Part shown: piece by piece, positions 45,200 through 54,787 of the stretch
Layout of the letters: the number at the start of each line of letters is the position of its first letter
Numbering within the stretch: the stretch's first letter is position 1
Source: Bathynomus jamesi
Taxonomy: Eukaryota > Arthropoda > Malacostraca > Isopoda > Cirolanidae
Assembly (NCBI GenBank): GCA_023014485.1
Contig: JAJOZX010001568.1
Location: 1 to 64,000, forward strand
Direction: 5' to 3'
DNA length: 64,000 nt
Position numbers and translations under genes: made by a program
The notes under the pieces: model-generated
Database searches by the model: none
Seen by the model: the letters and a program-made list of their open reading frames with translations, nothing else
Told to the model about the DNA's origin: nothing

Positions 45200-45283
45200 A
45201 TATATGTATATATATGAATATGTATGTATGTTTGTTTATTTTTGTAACCTATATATTGCCCTGATCTGTCCTTTCACTCCAGT

Positions 45284-45319
45284 GTTCCTGAGGATGTCAT
45301 TAGACGAAAGCGCTTGAGC
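45284..45319 (+). ncRNA. Hammerhead-ribozyme-like motif, PLE family P4, right arm
   Basis: GTTC-CTGAGGA-T-GTC(ATTA)GAC-GAAA-GCGCTT-GAGC. The core is CUGANGA...GAAA. Stem I GTTC/GAGC pairs with one wobble, stem II is 3 bp, and stem III AGC/GCT has no loop and is self-complementary, fitting the dimeric type I hammerheads known from PLEs. Expected cleavage after U at 45,315. One extra base separates A9 from stem II. Confidence 0.65.
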
Positions 45320-45399
45320 ACCCCTTTGTGTTTCTTTTTCCTTCGTGGTTTATTCATCATAAATATTTTTCACGTGTCACTTTCGTGAAATAATTTTTC

Positions 45400-45422
45400 A
45401 TATATATATATATATATATATA
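45400..45422. repeat. (TA)n microsatellite
   Basis: Short TA array that ends in the mariner target TA. Confidence 0.85.
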
Positions 45423-45988
45423 CAGGGTGTCCGAGAATTATCTGTACAATGTTTGGCTGTTATTAAAAGTCAACCATGAAGTGTAGAAATTCCAGTGTTG
45501 TCCCATTTTACAGAGAATCTCATTAAGTGTTTTCTGATACCAAGTTTTGACAAGTTTTTTAGAAATTCCAGTGTGTCCGAACATTATCTGTACAATTTCA
45601 TCTTTTAATAAAATTCTTGATAACACACGTAAAATTCTTAAACAAGATTATTTAGAATCTGTATTTCAAAAGTTTCTTTTATTAAAGTAACGTTGTTACA
45701 AACATTCGATATGTGCACCATTAGTGATTCGCAAAACATCCAATCGATACTCCAAATGTTGCCATGTACGCTGCAGCATATCCACATCAATTCGCTCAAT
45801 AGCAGCTGTGATTCTTGCTTTTAAATCATCAATGTCTGTCACCCGCGTACATTTCTAAAAACTTGTCAAAACGTGGTATCAAAAAAAACTTAATGAGATT
45901 CTCTGTAAAATGGGACAACATGGAATTTCTACACTTCATGGTTGACTTTTAATAACAACCAAAATTGTACAGATAATTCTCGGACACC

Positions 45989-45991
<3 letters not shown>
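45423..45991. mobile_element. Mariner-type snap-back element
   Basis: Terminal repeats CAGGGTGTCCGAGAATTATC at both ends, TA flanks. Arms of ~135 bp (45,423-45,560; 45,858-45,991) are inverted copies, much longer than normal mariner termini. A second terminus-like CAGTGTGTCCGAACATTATC lies internally at ~45,568, suggesting that the outer arms were added to an older element end. Confidence 0.8.
45696..45845 (-). pseudogene. Mariner transposase C-terminal tail
   Basis: Minus strand encodes TDIDDLKARITAAIERIDVD, MLQRTWQHLEYRLDVLRITN and GAHIECL-stop, the conserved C-terminus of DD37-41D mariners. No catalytic residues remain. Confidence 0.75.

Positions 45992-46037
<46 letters not shown>
45992..46037. 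repeat. (TA)n microsatellite
   Basis: TA array on the right flank of the snap-back mariner. Confidence 0.9.
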
Positions 46038-46038
<1 letters not shown>

Positions 46039-46403
46039 CCTAACACACTTAATTTTTCATTTTTTTAGTATTGCATTTGCAGCCCAGGTTTCTGAAATTG
46101 TGTACATAAATTTTAATTCCTCCAATTTTTCTCCGTCACGATAAGTCTGATAATATTGTAACTTTCTATGGGATATAAATATTTAGTTATTTCAGTTACG
46201 TAAGTTTACTTTAGGGCTAAGATATCAAATTTTATTCCAATTATTGGTAATATTTTAATTTTAATACTCGTATATTCTGTAGCACTTCAAACTTTGAGGC
46301 GTGCGCCTGCTCTAACATTCACAGTCAATGCCCAAAAATTATTATTGAAATTGGGATGACTCGAATTTAAATAAATATAATACCATAATATTTTTCTTGC
46401 TGA

Positions 46404-46453
<50 letters not shown>

Positions 46454-46820
46454 CGTAACATACTTTTAAAAAATCTTCAAATTATCTTCAATTTAAATTA
46501 TGTTTTAGTAGTTGTAACAGGTTTAGGTAAGTCGTTCAGTTGAGCATTTCACAGTTTTAAGAGTTAAAAAGAGAAAAAAAAAAATCGTAAGATTAAAACA
46601 ATTCTAATAATAATTATTGTTACGGAAAGGAAAAAAATGTATTGAGGCAAATCGCTTCAAAATGAATTTAATTCCCTTTTAAGAATTACAAATTTCTTTA
46701 AGGTCTTACAAAAGTCGCATAAACAATACAAAAAAGGTTCATTTTCGAAACACATCCTAAATAATCATTTTCTTTAGTCATATTCCGAAGTTATATTAAC
46801 TTATTTGCAAATAATGTTAC

Positions 46821-46823
<3 letters not shown>
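46038..46823. other. No gene; (GA)n at 46,402-46,452
   Basis: Apart from the GA microsatellite this is unassigned AT-rich DNA. Confidence 0.45.
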
Positions 46824-46862
<39 letters not shown>

Positions 46863-46867
46863 GTTAC

Positions 46868-46925
<58 letters not shown>
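46824..46925. repeat. Two (TA)n arrays
   Basis: Two long TA arrays joined by ATGTTACATT, which also occurs once before the first array. Confidence 0.9.
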
Positions 46926-46928
<3 letters not shown>

Positions 46929-46930
<2 letters not shown>

Positions 46931-47070
46931 CGCCTCGGTGGTGTAGTGGTTAGCGTCGCTGACTACGAATCCATCAGCCCCGGGTTCGAGATCCGACGGC
47001 AGCCGGCGCGCAGCAAAACCCAGCTGCTCATCCTCCCACACAATAAAAAGAAAGTGGTTGTTAGATAAAT
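46929..47070 (+). repeat. tRNA-derived SINE, first copy
   Basis: GCGCCTCGGTGGTGTAGTGG carries a pol III A box and GGGTTCGAGATCC (46,982) a B box, 46 nt apart, as in a tRNA-derived SINE head. The body continues with CAGCAAAACCCAGCTGCTCA. No clean tRNA fold with a closed acceptor stem, so not a tRNA gene. Confidence 0.7.
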
Positions 47071-47232
47071 GGGTACCCTAGGTGGCCTAGTGGTTAAGAC
47101 GCTGGGCTGCTGATGGGGAGTGGTTCGGATTCCACGTTAAACTGTAGGTCTAAGGTGGAGTGAAAAGCTTGATCTTCGTCAGAATGAACAATTCGGGCGG
47201 AAGCTAACCAAAGGTTAACCAAAGGTTTTATA
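47071..47232 (+). repeat. tRNA-derived SINE, second family
   Basis: CTAGGTGGCCTAGTGGTTAA (A box) and GTGGTTCGGATTCC (B box, 47,121) with different body sequence from the preceding SINE, ending at repeated AACCAAAGGTT before the mariner. Confidence 0.65.
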
Positions 47233-47234
47233 TA

Positions 47235-48375
47235 CAGGGTGTTTGAAAACTTTCTGTACAAATTGTAATGGGGGATAGGCAACACCAAGACAAACCCTTT
47301 TCGTCTATAAGTGTATGTCCGCTGACGTCACCATTCGGCGCGAGAGGGCGCCGCTGCAATTGGCTAAAAGGTGAAGTGGGCTAGACTCGCGCTTGCCGCG
47401 GGCATTCTTAAATCGGACGTAGTACGCGTAACATGGAGCGCTTCACGACTGCTGTGATGGCTGACATGCATATGGTGTATGGGGCTGCCAATGGAAACGG
47501 AAGAGCTGCTGTGAGGTTGTACCGACAGCGCTTCCCAAACAGACGCGTGCCAAACCACCAAACGTTTGCGCATTTGCATCGGCGACTGCGAGAAACTGGA
47601 ACATTCCATGCAAACATGCATGACACTGGTCGGGAGAGAAACGTGCGCACTCCTGACATGGAAGAAGAAATCCTACGGCGATTTGAGGACAATCCAAGCG
47701 CAAGCACGCGAGGTGTTGCACGTATCCTCGGTGTGAACCACGACCTGGTCTGGAGAGTGTTGCACGAGCAGCAGTTACATCCGTTTCATCGTCAGAGAGT
47801 CCAGGCATTACAACCTCGGGATTACCCTCTTCGTGTGGAATTCGCACGCTGGTTTCTGCAGCAGACAGCGGTGCAGCCTAATTTTCCGGCTTATGTGCTG
47901 TTCTCAGATGAGGCCTGTTTCACACGTGAGGGTGTGTTTAACATGCACAATTCTCACGTGTGGGCGCACGCAAATCCACATGCTACACGGGTGCATGCTC
48001 ATCAAGAACGGTTCGCCGTCAATGTTTGGGCGGGTATCGTCCATGGCAAGTTGCTGCTCGTGCAACACTCTTCAGACCAGGTCGTGGTTCACACCGAGGA
48101 TACGTGCAACACCTCGCGTGCTTGCGCTTGGATTGTCCTCAAATCGCCGTAGGATTCTTCTTCCATGAAGCCCTCCATATTACGCGTACTACGTCCGATT
48201 TAAGAATGCCCGCGGCAAGCGCGAGTCTAGCCCACTTCACCTTTTAGCCAATTGCAGCGGCGCCCTCTTGCGCCGAATGGTGACGTCAGCGGACATACAC
48301 TTATAGACGAAAAGGGTTTGTCTTGGTGTTGCCTATCCCCCATTACAGTTTGTACAGAAAGTTTTCAAACACCCT
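47235..48375 (+). mobile_element. Mariner snap-back built from the 5' half
   Basis: Left end after TA: CAGGGTGTTTGAAAACTTTC. The right ~320 bp is an inverted copy of the left end and of the start of the transposase, with a ~210-bp deletion in the right arm (the sequence between 47,443 and 47,657 is skipped). The right half of the original element, including the second and third catalytic D codons, is gone. Confidence 0.85.
47433..48055 (+). pseudogene. Mariner transposase N-terminal half
   Basis: Open for ~207 codons: MERFTTAVMADMHMVYGAAN, RLYRQRFPNRRVPNHQTFAH (first helix-turn-helix), RETGTFHANMHDTGRERNVR, STRGVARILGVNHDLVWRVL (second helix-turn-helix), then YVLFSDEACFTREGVFNMHN with the first catalytic D and FAVNVWAGIVHGKLL. 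At ~48,055 the frame runs into an inverted copy of its own DNA, so the rest of the ORF to 48,152 is antisense read-through. Confidence 0.85.
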
Positions 48376-48417
48376 TATATATATAATATATATATAATAT
48401 ATTATATATATATATAT
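48376..48417. repeat. (TA)n-rich microsatellite
   Basis: Interrupted TA array between the snap-back mariner and PLE2. Confidence 0.85.
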
Positions 48418-48422
48418 GAAAT

Positions 48423-48793
48423 AGGATGGTATGTTTGGTGCACTTTTGCGTTTTTTCATTTAACTTTTTATTAGTAAAGTTTTTAACTAATTTATGTTTG
48501 AATGTTTTTAGTTTTTAAGTTTTATTTTTATCATGCGTATATTTGTCATGCATATAATTTTTACTTTTTGTTTTTGGCTTATGCTTGTTTTATGCTTTTT
48601 AATTTTTATTCTTGAAGTGGTTTTATTCTGTACTATAAATTAGTTTTAGTTTTTGACATTCGTATATTTTTGTCATGCATTAATTTTAGCTTTTTATTTA
48701 TTAGGCCTTGAAAATGGGTAGAGTTGCCCGAAACGTCGGCTGCAGCCAAATATAATGACTTTTTTGATCTACGTCTTCGTTTTTATCCTAAAT
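48423..48793 (+). repeat. PLE2 left pLTR
   Basis: Matches 51,356-51,724 over its whole length, with small differences (TTTGGTGC/TTGGTGC, GTAAAG/GTAAG, GCATATAA/GTATATAA). It contains the ORF start and hammerhead-like motif. Confidence 0.9.
48704..48741 (+). ncRNA. Hammerhead-like motif with U3/A8 core (PLE2 left)
   Basis: GGCC-TTGAAAA-T-GGG(TAGAGTTG)CCC-GAAA-CGTC-GGCT. Stem I GGCC/GGCT pairs, stem II is GGG/CCC, stem III ACGT is self-complementary, and C17 precedes the expected cleavage site (after 48,737). Relative to CUGANGA the core reads UUGAAAA: positions 3 and 8, which pair in the folded ribozyme, are both changed. Confidence 0.55.
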
Positions 48794-51280
48794 GTAAAAC
48801 TACGTCTCCTTAGGAGGGATCCTATTTCATATGTATCTACGCGTTATGGACTAGAGGGTTTGAGACTCCACCGTAAACTTGAAAAGTCTGTCAGAAAATT
48901 CAAGAAGATTGAATTGGACCTTGAATTTTTAGAAATCTGCCGGAATAGTGGCGTCTTTCCTAATTTTATTTATTACAAACTGTATCCTAATTCACTCTAT
49001 TCTTCAGAGTTTTATAGGTCATCTTTGGTATATTATCTTAACAATGAAATTAATTACAAATTTAAGCTTAAGCATGATATTTCGAACAAGATTTGCGCTC
49101 TTAAAAGCCAGTTGAAGGCCTTCGTCTCTTTTTGTGACTATGCGTGCATAAGTGCCTAACATTCAAGTTTCCTCCCTTTCATATGTACGTTCTATTTCCC
49201 GGATTCATGACCGCAAGCTTTTTAAGTTAAACCTATCTCGCCCATATTTTCTGGATCCTGGTCAGGTCATTAGGAATTTATCTGACTATACCCTGTCAAA
49301 GCGTAAAAGTTTTCTCTTGTCTCTTGGCCTTAAATTCAAGTTTCCCAACTTGCGTTTTAAACCTGCTGACTTTTATTTTTATTTTGAAAGGATAGCCCAT
49401 GATCTGAAAGTTCTTTCAACCATTGATGCTAATGATTTTGGTAAGGTTAGACAACATATTTCTCAATTGTCCCATGAATTGTTTTCTAAAATTAAAGCTT
49501 TTAAGTTTTCTACAATTTTTCTGCATAGGGAGGACCGTGAAATTTTAAAAGGTTTGGGTGTAAATGACTCTATTGTTATTACTAAACCAGATAAGGGTAG
49601 TGGTGTTGTGGTTATGAATAAAACGGATTATATTAAAAAAATGCTTGATATTCTTTCCGATTCATTAAAATTTGTTAAGGTAGATGAACAAGCTTCTAAA
49701 ATTATTCAGCGATTGGAAGACAAGGTTAACCGTGTTTTGCTTAAGCTTAAACACGATTGTGTTATTAACTCCTCCACTTATGATGAATTGTACGTTTCAG
49801 GCTCTTATTTGGGCCTTATGTATGGTCTGCCTAAGGTTCATAAAGTCGGTGTTCCATTGCGCCCAATTTTAGCGTCTTATCCTTTGGCTAATTACAAACT
49901 TGCCAAATTTCTTGTCCCACTGTTATCACCATTTACTGTGAACTTGTACAGTGTTAAGGATAGTTTTTCTTTTGTGTCGGAAATTAAGAAGTTTAATATG
50001 AATTCTTTGTTTATGACAAGTTTTGATGTATCTTCCCTCTTTACAAATGTCCCCTTGGATGAGACCATTACAATTATTTTAAATAAAGCTTTTCCACAGC
50101 CGGACTCACTTTTTCACGGCTTTGGCAGAGCACAGTTTGAGCAGCTTCTGAATTTGGCAGTCAAGGATAACTTTTTTAGTTTTCAAGGGGTAATTTACCG
50201 TCAGTTGGATGGAGTGGGGACGGGGAGCCCCTTGGGTCCCGTTTTTGCGAATATTTTCATGTCTCATCTTGAGGAAAGGGCCTTCTGTGAGTGCCCCCCC
50301 TCACCTTAAGCCGAAATTGTACAGACGTTATGTTGATGATACGTTTGCTTTATTCCAAACGGATAATCAATCAGTTCAGTTTTTAAGTTTTCTGAACACA
50401 GTGCATAAGAACATTATATTTACGCAGGAAAAGGAAGTTAAAGGTTCTATTCCTTTCCTTGATGTTTTGGTTTCCAAATCAGGCTCGACTGTTTTAACTT
50501 CTACATACCGGAAGCCTACTTTTACGGGTTTAGGTTTTAATTTTTATAGTTTTTGCGATTTTAATTACAAACTAAGTTCCATTCGCACTTTAGTGCATAG
50601 AGCTTATAATATTTGCTCAAACTTTGCTCTGCTTCATAATGAGTTTGAATTCCTTACTGATTTTTTCTTTAAAAATGGTTTTCCACGGGATCTTGTACAA
50701 GGTATTATTGGTAAATTTCTTGATAATGTACATTCCCCCAACCTTATCCCAACATATGATGTTCCTAAGAATTGTAAATATCTTGTTTTACCTGATCTCT
50801 ACCATTTTAACACTTTTGTGAAAAAGCAATTGTTGAGTGTGGTGAGGAAATTTTATTTTCACACTGATTTTAAGGTTGCTTTTGTAAATAATAATACCCT
50901 TGAATGTTTTTTTCCGTTGTAAGGAAAATCCCCCCTGCGATGAACTGTTCTGTCGTTTATTTGTTTACCTGCCCTAGGTGTTCCCAGGGGAACTACTTTG
51001 GCAGCATAGTTCGTTCTTTGCAGCAAGATTTTGCTCCCATATGGGTATTAGCCATAGGACAGGGAAAGTTTTATCGAAAAAGGAACAGTCTGCCATTAGA
51101 AATCATTCTGTTAAGTGTAAGGTTGATATTTCCGTTAATAACTTTAAAATTCTTAAATCATTAAAATGCCCGTCCTCTCTCCGTATTTACGAATCTTTGT
51201 GCATTAAATTTCTGAACTCCAGTTTAAATATTGATTCTAGCTGTTACCCCTTTATATTAATTAGAATACCTACAAACTAA
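48755..51280 (+). pseudogene. PLE2 reverse transcriptase/GIY-YIG polyprotein, frameshifted
   Basis: About 840 codons in pieces: YVSTRYGLEGLRLHRKLEKS; KPDKGSGVVVMNKTDYIKKM; YGLPKVHKVGVPLRPILASY; FMTSFDVSSLFTNVPLDETI; YRQLDGVGTGSPLGPVFANI; LKPKLYRRYVDDTFALFQTD with catalytic DD; PFLDVLVSKSGSTVLTSTYR; FLDNVHSPNLIP; then VVYLFTCPRCSQGNYFGSIV (GIY-YIG) and GISHRTGKV with SAIRNHSVKC. Frame breaks lie at ~49,150, at the C7 run near 50,291, at the T7 run near 50,908, and near 50,975: mostly homopolymers. The PLE protein primes on genomic ends using its endonuclease. Confidence 0.9.
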
Positions 51281-51355
51281 ATTTTTTTTTTTTTTCCTGT
51301 TTTTTCCCTTGACCCTGTCTCCTTTTCGCCTCAGTTGTTTGTGGCTGTCAAGTGA

Positions 51356-51719
51356 GCATGGTATGTTGGTGCACTTTTGCATTTTTTCATTTAACTTTTT
51401 ATTAGTAAGTTTTTTAACTAATTTATGTTTGAATGTTTTTAGTTTTTAAGTTTTATTTTTATCATGCGTATATTTGTCATGTATATAATTTTTACTTTTT
51501 GTTTTTGGCTTATGCTTGTTTTATGCTTTTTAATTTTTATTCTTGAAGTGGTTTTATTCTGTACTATAAATTAGTTTTAGTTTTTGACATTCGTATATTT
51601 TTGTCATGCATTAATTTTAGCTTTTTATTTATTAGGCCTTGAAAATGGGTAGAGTTGCCCGAAACGTCGGCTGCAGCCAAATATAATGACTTTTTTGATC
51701 TACGTCTTCGTTTTTATCC

Positions 51720-51724
<5 letters not shown>
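51356..51724 (+). repeat. PLE2 right pLTR
   Basis: Direct copy of the left pLTR, ending at the same CTTCGTTTTTATCCTAAAT before (TA)n. Confidence 0.9.
51635..51672 (+). ncRNA. Hammerhead-like motif with U3/A8 core (PLE2 right)
   Basis: Same core as the left pLTR copy (GGCC-TTGAAAA ... CCC-GAAACGTC-GGCT) without changes. Confidence 0.55.

Positions 51725-51768
<44 letters not shown>
51725..51768. repeat. (TA)n microsatellite
   Basis: TA array at the PLE2 3' boundary. Confidence 0.9.
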
Positions 51769-51769
<1 letters not shown>

Positions 51770-51770
<1 letters not shown>

Positions 51771-52060
51771 CACAAACATACAGTATATATATTATAAAAA
51801 ACAATTTCAATAACAGTGCGGGAATGTAAAAAACTGACAAGATCTTGTTAAAATTCCTTTTGCCTCCCATTAACTCTTGTTAAGTATGTGCTAATTGTTT
51901 TGGTTTCCGCTACGTTGTATATATTTATGGCATCTTGCCTTCTCTCTTCATTCCCTGACGAGGTGTAGCTCTGAATACACGAAAGACCTTGGAATCGTTT
52001 TTTTTTTCCTTGTGGGTTTGTATCATTCATTCATTTCACGTATTTAATTGTGAAATTCAT
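51770..52060 (+). mobile_element. Solo PLE-type terminal repeat
   Basis: Between two TA arrays lies ~290 bp with no ORF but with a complete hammerhead-like motif (51,950-51,995), the arrangement seen in pLTRs of neighbouring PLEs. The matching coding region is absent, so the family is defined only by the motif. Confidence 0.55.
51950..51995 (+). ncRNA. Hammerhead-ribozyme-like motif, canonical core
   Basis: ATTCC-CTGACGA-G-GTGTA(GCTCTGAA)TACAC-GAAA-GACCTT-GGAAT. Stem I ATTCC/GGAAT is a perfect 5 bp, stem II GTGTA/TACAC a perfect 5 bp, stem III AG/CT is short, and cleavage is expected after U at 51,990. All core bases C3 U4 G5 A6 G8 A9 G12 A13 A14 are present. The best-formed hammerhead of the window, apart from one unpaired G before stem II. 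Confidence 0.7.
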
Positions 52061-52061
52061 C

Positions 52062-52062
<1 letters not shown>

Positions 52063-52098
<36 letters not shown>

Positions 52099-52160
52099 GC
52101 AAAATTATTTGCAAATAAGTTAATATAGTAGTATAATAGTATAGTAATGTAGTATTTAAA

Positions 52161-52219
<59 letters not shown>
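52063..52219. repeat. Two (TA)n arrays
   Basis: TA at 52,063-52,096 and 52,167-52,218, with ~70 bp of AT-rich DNA between. Confidence 0.9.
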
Positions 52220-52220
<1 letters not shown>

Positions 52221-52644
52221 TGGTAACATATATACAGTATTTTAGATACTACAACTGTAATTTAAATTAGAGTTCTTTTTTCCGTAGATTTTCCTACGTA
52301 TTTTAATTTTGTATAAAATTGCTTTAAATGTTTAAACAAGTGTGGAAATAATGATAAAAATAAGCAAGAGTTTAGCAGCCAGATGCAGAATAATTTCTCG
52401 CAAATAAGGATTTTACGTTCAGGTTTTGCATTTTATATCCGTCGCTCTCTGGTTATGGGGGGGTATTGTTGTTAACTTTAACATTCTCTTGATTTTACTT
52501 TTTTATTTTTGTGCTTTTAATGTTTTAACCAGTATTTTATAATTAATTGAAGGATGTCATCTCTCTTTGAGGGCTCGAAGCGAAATCTCTCCTTCATTTC
52601 ATTCTTTAGGAATTTTATCTAATTTTTCAGTGTTATACACTGTC
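52220..52644. other. No gene recognised
   Basis: AT-rich; no ORF or repeat identified. Confidence 0.4.
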
Positions 52645-52645
52645 A

Positions 52646-52678
<33 letters not shown>

Positions 52679-52688
52679 ATATAATATT
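52645..52688. repeat. (TA)n microsatellite
   Basis: TA array at the 3' boundary of PLE3. Confidence 0.9.
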
Positions 52689-52744
52689 TAGGAGAAATCC
52701 AATGACAAGGAGAAATGTAAATGCCATGAAAAGTCTTCTTTATT

Positions 52745-52781
52745 GCGCAACGTTTCGAGCAATACGCTCATCTTCAGGCTG
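52745..52781 (-). ncRNA. Hammerhead-ribozyme-like motif in PLE3 pLTR
   Basis: Minus strand: CAGC-CTGAAGA-T-GAGC(GTATT)GCTC-GAAA-CGTT-GCGC. Core C3-G8 class, stem II 4 bp perfect, stem III ACGT self-complementary, stem I only ~2 bp. Such CGAAACGTTGCGC blocks are frequent at PLE ends. Confidence 0.6.
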
Positions 52782-53170
52782 TTTAATAACAATGTGAAAT
52801 TAAAATCAATATTGAATGAAAAACAAAACAGAAAATTTCTATAACCTATTCGTAAAGACAAATTTTAAAAGACTGAGAAAAGAGGGTTAAATTCTAAGTT
52901 ATACAGATTTACATATAAAAATTAAGAAGTTATTTTAAATACATGTAGTAAATGTGAAATTAATACACTGGAAAAATTAACAATAGTACACTGGAACAAT
53001 GGAGCTATCTACCTTACACTGCAGTATCCGAGGCTGACTAATTTGAGCAGAGGCAAAGAAACGGGAAACACGAAGGATGGCGAGGGCGATTGGGGAAGGA
53101 GGGATTATAAGGAATTGGGGAAGGAGGAGGGATCATAGCAAATTGAGAGGGACGGCCGATGAGTCAACAT

Positions 53171-54284
53171 TCAGACTAGGGGACAATGCTTTAATGAAAG
53201 GGATTCTAAAATTCTTAGTGAGTTGGGACAAGTATTACAACCAAGAATTTTAAAATTGTCTAAAGTGACATCAATTTTGCATTTAATGCTGTGTTCACGA
53301 ATACTCGAGGCTTCCTTAGTTTTTAAAATTTTACCTGTTCGGCCACTTATTCCCATATGCGAATAAAATCTAGCCCTGAGAGAGCGAACAGTGCTGCCGA
53401 TGTAATTCCCAAGGAGACACCTGGGGCCAGGTAAATAAATATACAACACCGCTACGCAACGAGTCAGGGGTTCGATCCTTCGCTGAGAAAAAGCTACCTA
53501 AAGACGTTTTATTAATAAATATGATGCGGAAATCAGTATGATAAAAAAATTTCCTTAACAATTTTGTAAATTTAAGCTTAAATTCCTTATTCAAAGGACC
53601 CATTTCAGGTACCAAGAAATATTTTATATCCTTCGGCACTGTAATACATGGAAGTTGAGGGCTATAAACATTATTTAAGAAGGATCTAATTAGTTTGTCT
53701 ACATATTGAACAGGAAAACTATTATTAGTAAAGTATGATCTTAGATTATTAAATTCATCATTAAGTAAGGTAAAATTAGAGGTCAAATTATATCCTCTGA
53801 ACAGGAGAGTTTTAATACAAGACATCTTATAGTTGAAATCAGTAAAACTAAAAAAATTCATGCCCAAACCAGTGAAAGTGGGTTTCCTGTAAACTGATGT
53901 AGTAATAGAATCACCGTTTTTCGAAATTAAAAGATCTAAGAAGGGGAGGGAGCCATTTTGCTCAGTTTCCATTGTATACGTTATATTGGGGTGCAAAGAA
54001 TTTAGGAAGTTAAAGAATTGTTGCGCTTGTACCGCATTATCAAAGACTGCTATCGAATCATCAACGAAGCGTCGATAGAAAATTGGCTTGAGATGAGTGG
54101 GAGATTGTCTAAAAATTACACTTTCTAAATGAGTCATAAAAAAGTCAGCTGCTAACGGTCCGACTGGTGATCCCATCCCTACCCCATCAATTTGTTGGTA
54201 AACCTTATTGTTGAAAGTGAAATAGCATTGTTTGAAGACCAATTCTAAAAGTTCCTTCAAATGAGACAATGAAAAACCATGAAA
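53171..54284 (-). pseudogene. PLE3 reverse transcriptase C-half and GIY-YIG endonuclease
   Basis: Minus strand: LSHLKELLELVFKQCYFTFN, YQQIDGVGMGSPVGPLAADF, FYRRFVDDSIAVFDNAVQAQ with catalytic DD, SLPFLDLLISKNGDSITTSV, YRKPTFTGLGMNFF, IRSFLNNVYSPQLP, then after one slip near 53,440 LGNYIGSTVRSLRARFYSHM and GISGRTGKILKTKEASSIRE (GIY-YIG with YIG intact). The 299-codon RT part is a single open frame. The RT N-terminal half is missing from this strand. Confidence 0.88.
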
Positions 54285-54329
54285 ATTATCAAGATAATAA
54301 AAAGATAATAAAAAGATAATAAAAAATGA

Positions 54330-54787
54330 TACTTACTCTCAGTTGTTCGCATCTGGTGCTAATCTTGCTCAATTATACTGTCTGCCTAAAATCCATAAAG
54401 CTGGAACACCTCTCCGTCCTATTTTAGCTTCGTATAACTTACCCACCTTTCAATTGGCAAAATTTGTTGTTCGTCTCCTGTCCCCCTTTGCGAAAAATGC
54501 TTACACTATAAATAACTCGTTTGAATTCCAAAAAGACCTCCTGGGTAAAAACTTCGATTCAAAAAAGTTTTTTGTCAGTTTTGATGTAAAGTCACTTTTC
54601 ACAAATGTACCTGTATCTGAAACTATTGCCATTATTTTAGATAGGGTTTTTAGCTCAGTTGATAATTTTCATGGTTTTTCATTGTCTCATTTGAAGGAAC
54701 TTTTAGAATTGGTCTTCAAACAATGCTATTTCACTTTCAACAATAAGGTTTACCAACAAATTGATGGGGTAGGGATGGGATCACCAT
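54330..54787 (+). pseudogene. PLE3-type RT N-terminal part, inverted relative to PLE3
   Basis: Open from MFASGANLAQLYCLPKIHKA through PLRPILASYNLPTFQLAKFV and FFVSFDVKSLFTNVPVSETI to YQQIDGVGMGSP. It supplies the RT region missing from the minus-strand PLE3 and overlaps it by ~120 bp in inverse. The frame then changes to an unrelated PLE family at 54,787. Confidence 0.85.

Larger units (their letters stand above)
43835..45362. repeat. Large inverted repeat of PLE-type terminal repeats
   Basis: Arms of ~480 bp (43,835-44,318; 44,875-45,362) are inverted copies. Each outer end carries TAAACCACGAAGGAAAAAGA and a hammerhead-like block (GACGAAAGCGCTTGAGC on the right arm). The 555-bp centre holds degenerate ~210-bp units with GGTCACAAAAGAATAAAGAA. 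There is no coding region. The terminal block matches the palindrome at 55.5 kb, so this is a solo or inverted pLTR pair of the same PLE family. Confidence 0.75.
48423..51724 (+). mobile_element. Penelope-like element PLE2, complete with direct terminal repeats
   Basis: A ~2.5-kb coding region lies between two ~370-bp direct repeats (pLTRs, 48,423-48,793 and 51,356-51,724) that differ by only a few bases. Both contain a hammerhead-like motif. The ORF starts inside the left pLTR. (TA)n lies on both sides. This is the best-preserved PLE in the window. Confidence 0.9.
52689..54290 (-). mobile_element. Penelope-like element PLE3, 3' two-thirds
   Basis: Minus-strand element with RT core to GIY-YIG coding, then a ~430-bp non-coding region and a pLTR part with a hammerhead-like motif at 52,745. 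The 5' end stops at ~54,290 next to GATAATAAAAA tandem units. The first ~120 bp of its coding part are repeated in inverse at 54,660-54,786. Confidence 0.85.

Noticed and set aside
46817..47041. ORFs with IYIYIY repeats here and at many other sites
   Set aside because: Translations of (TA)n microsatellites.
47443..47847. Minus-strand ORF opposite the mariner transposase
   Set aside because: Antisense shadow; also duplicated by the inverted arm of the same element.
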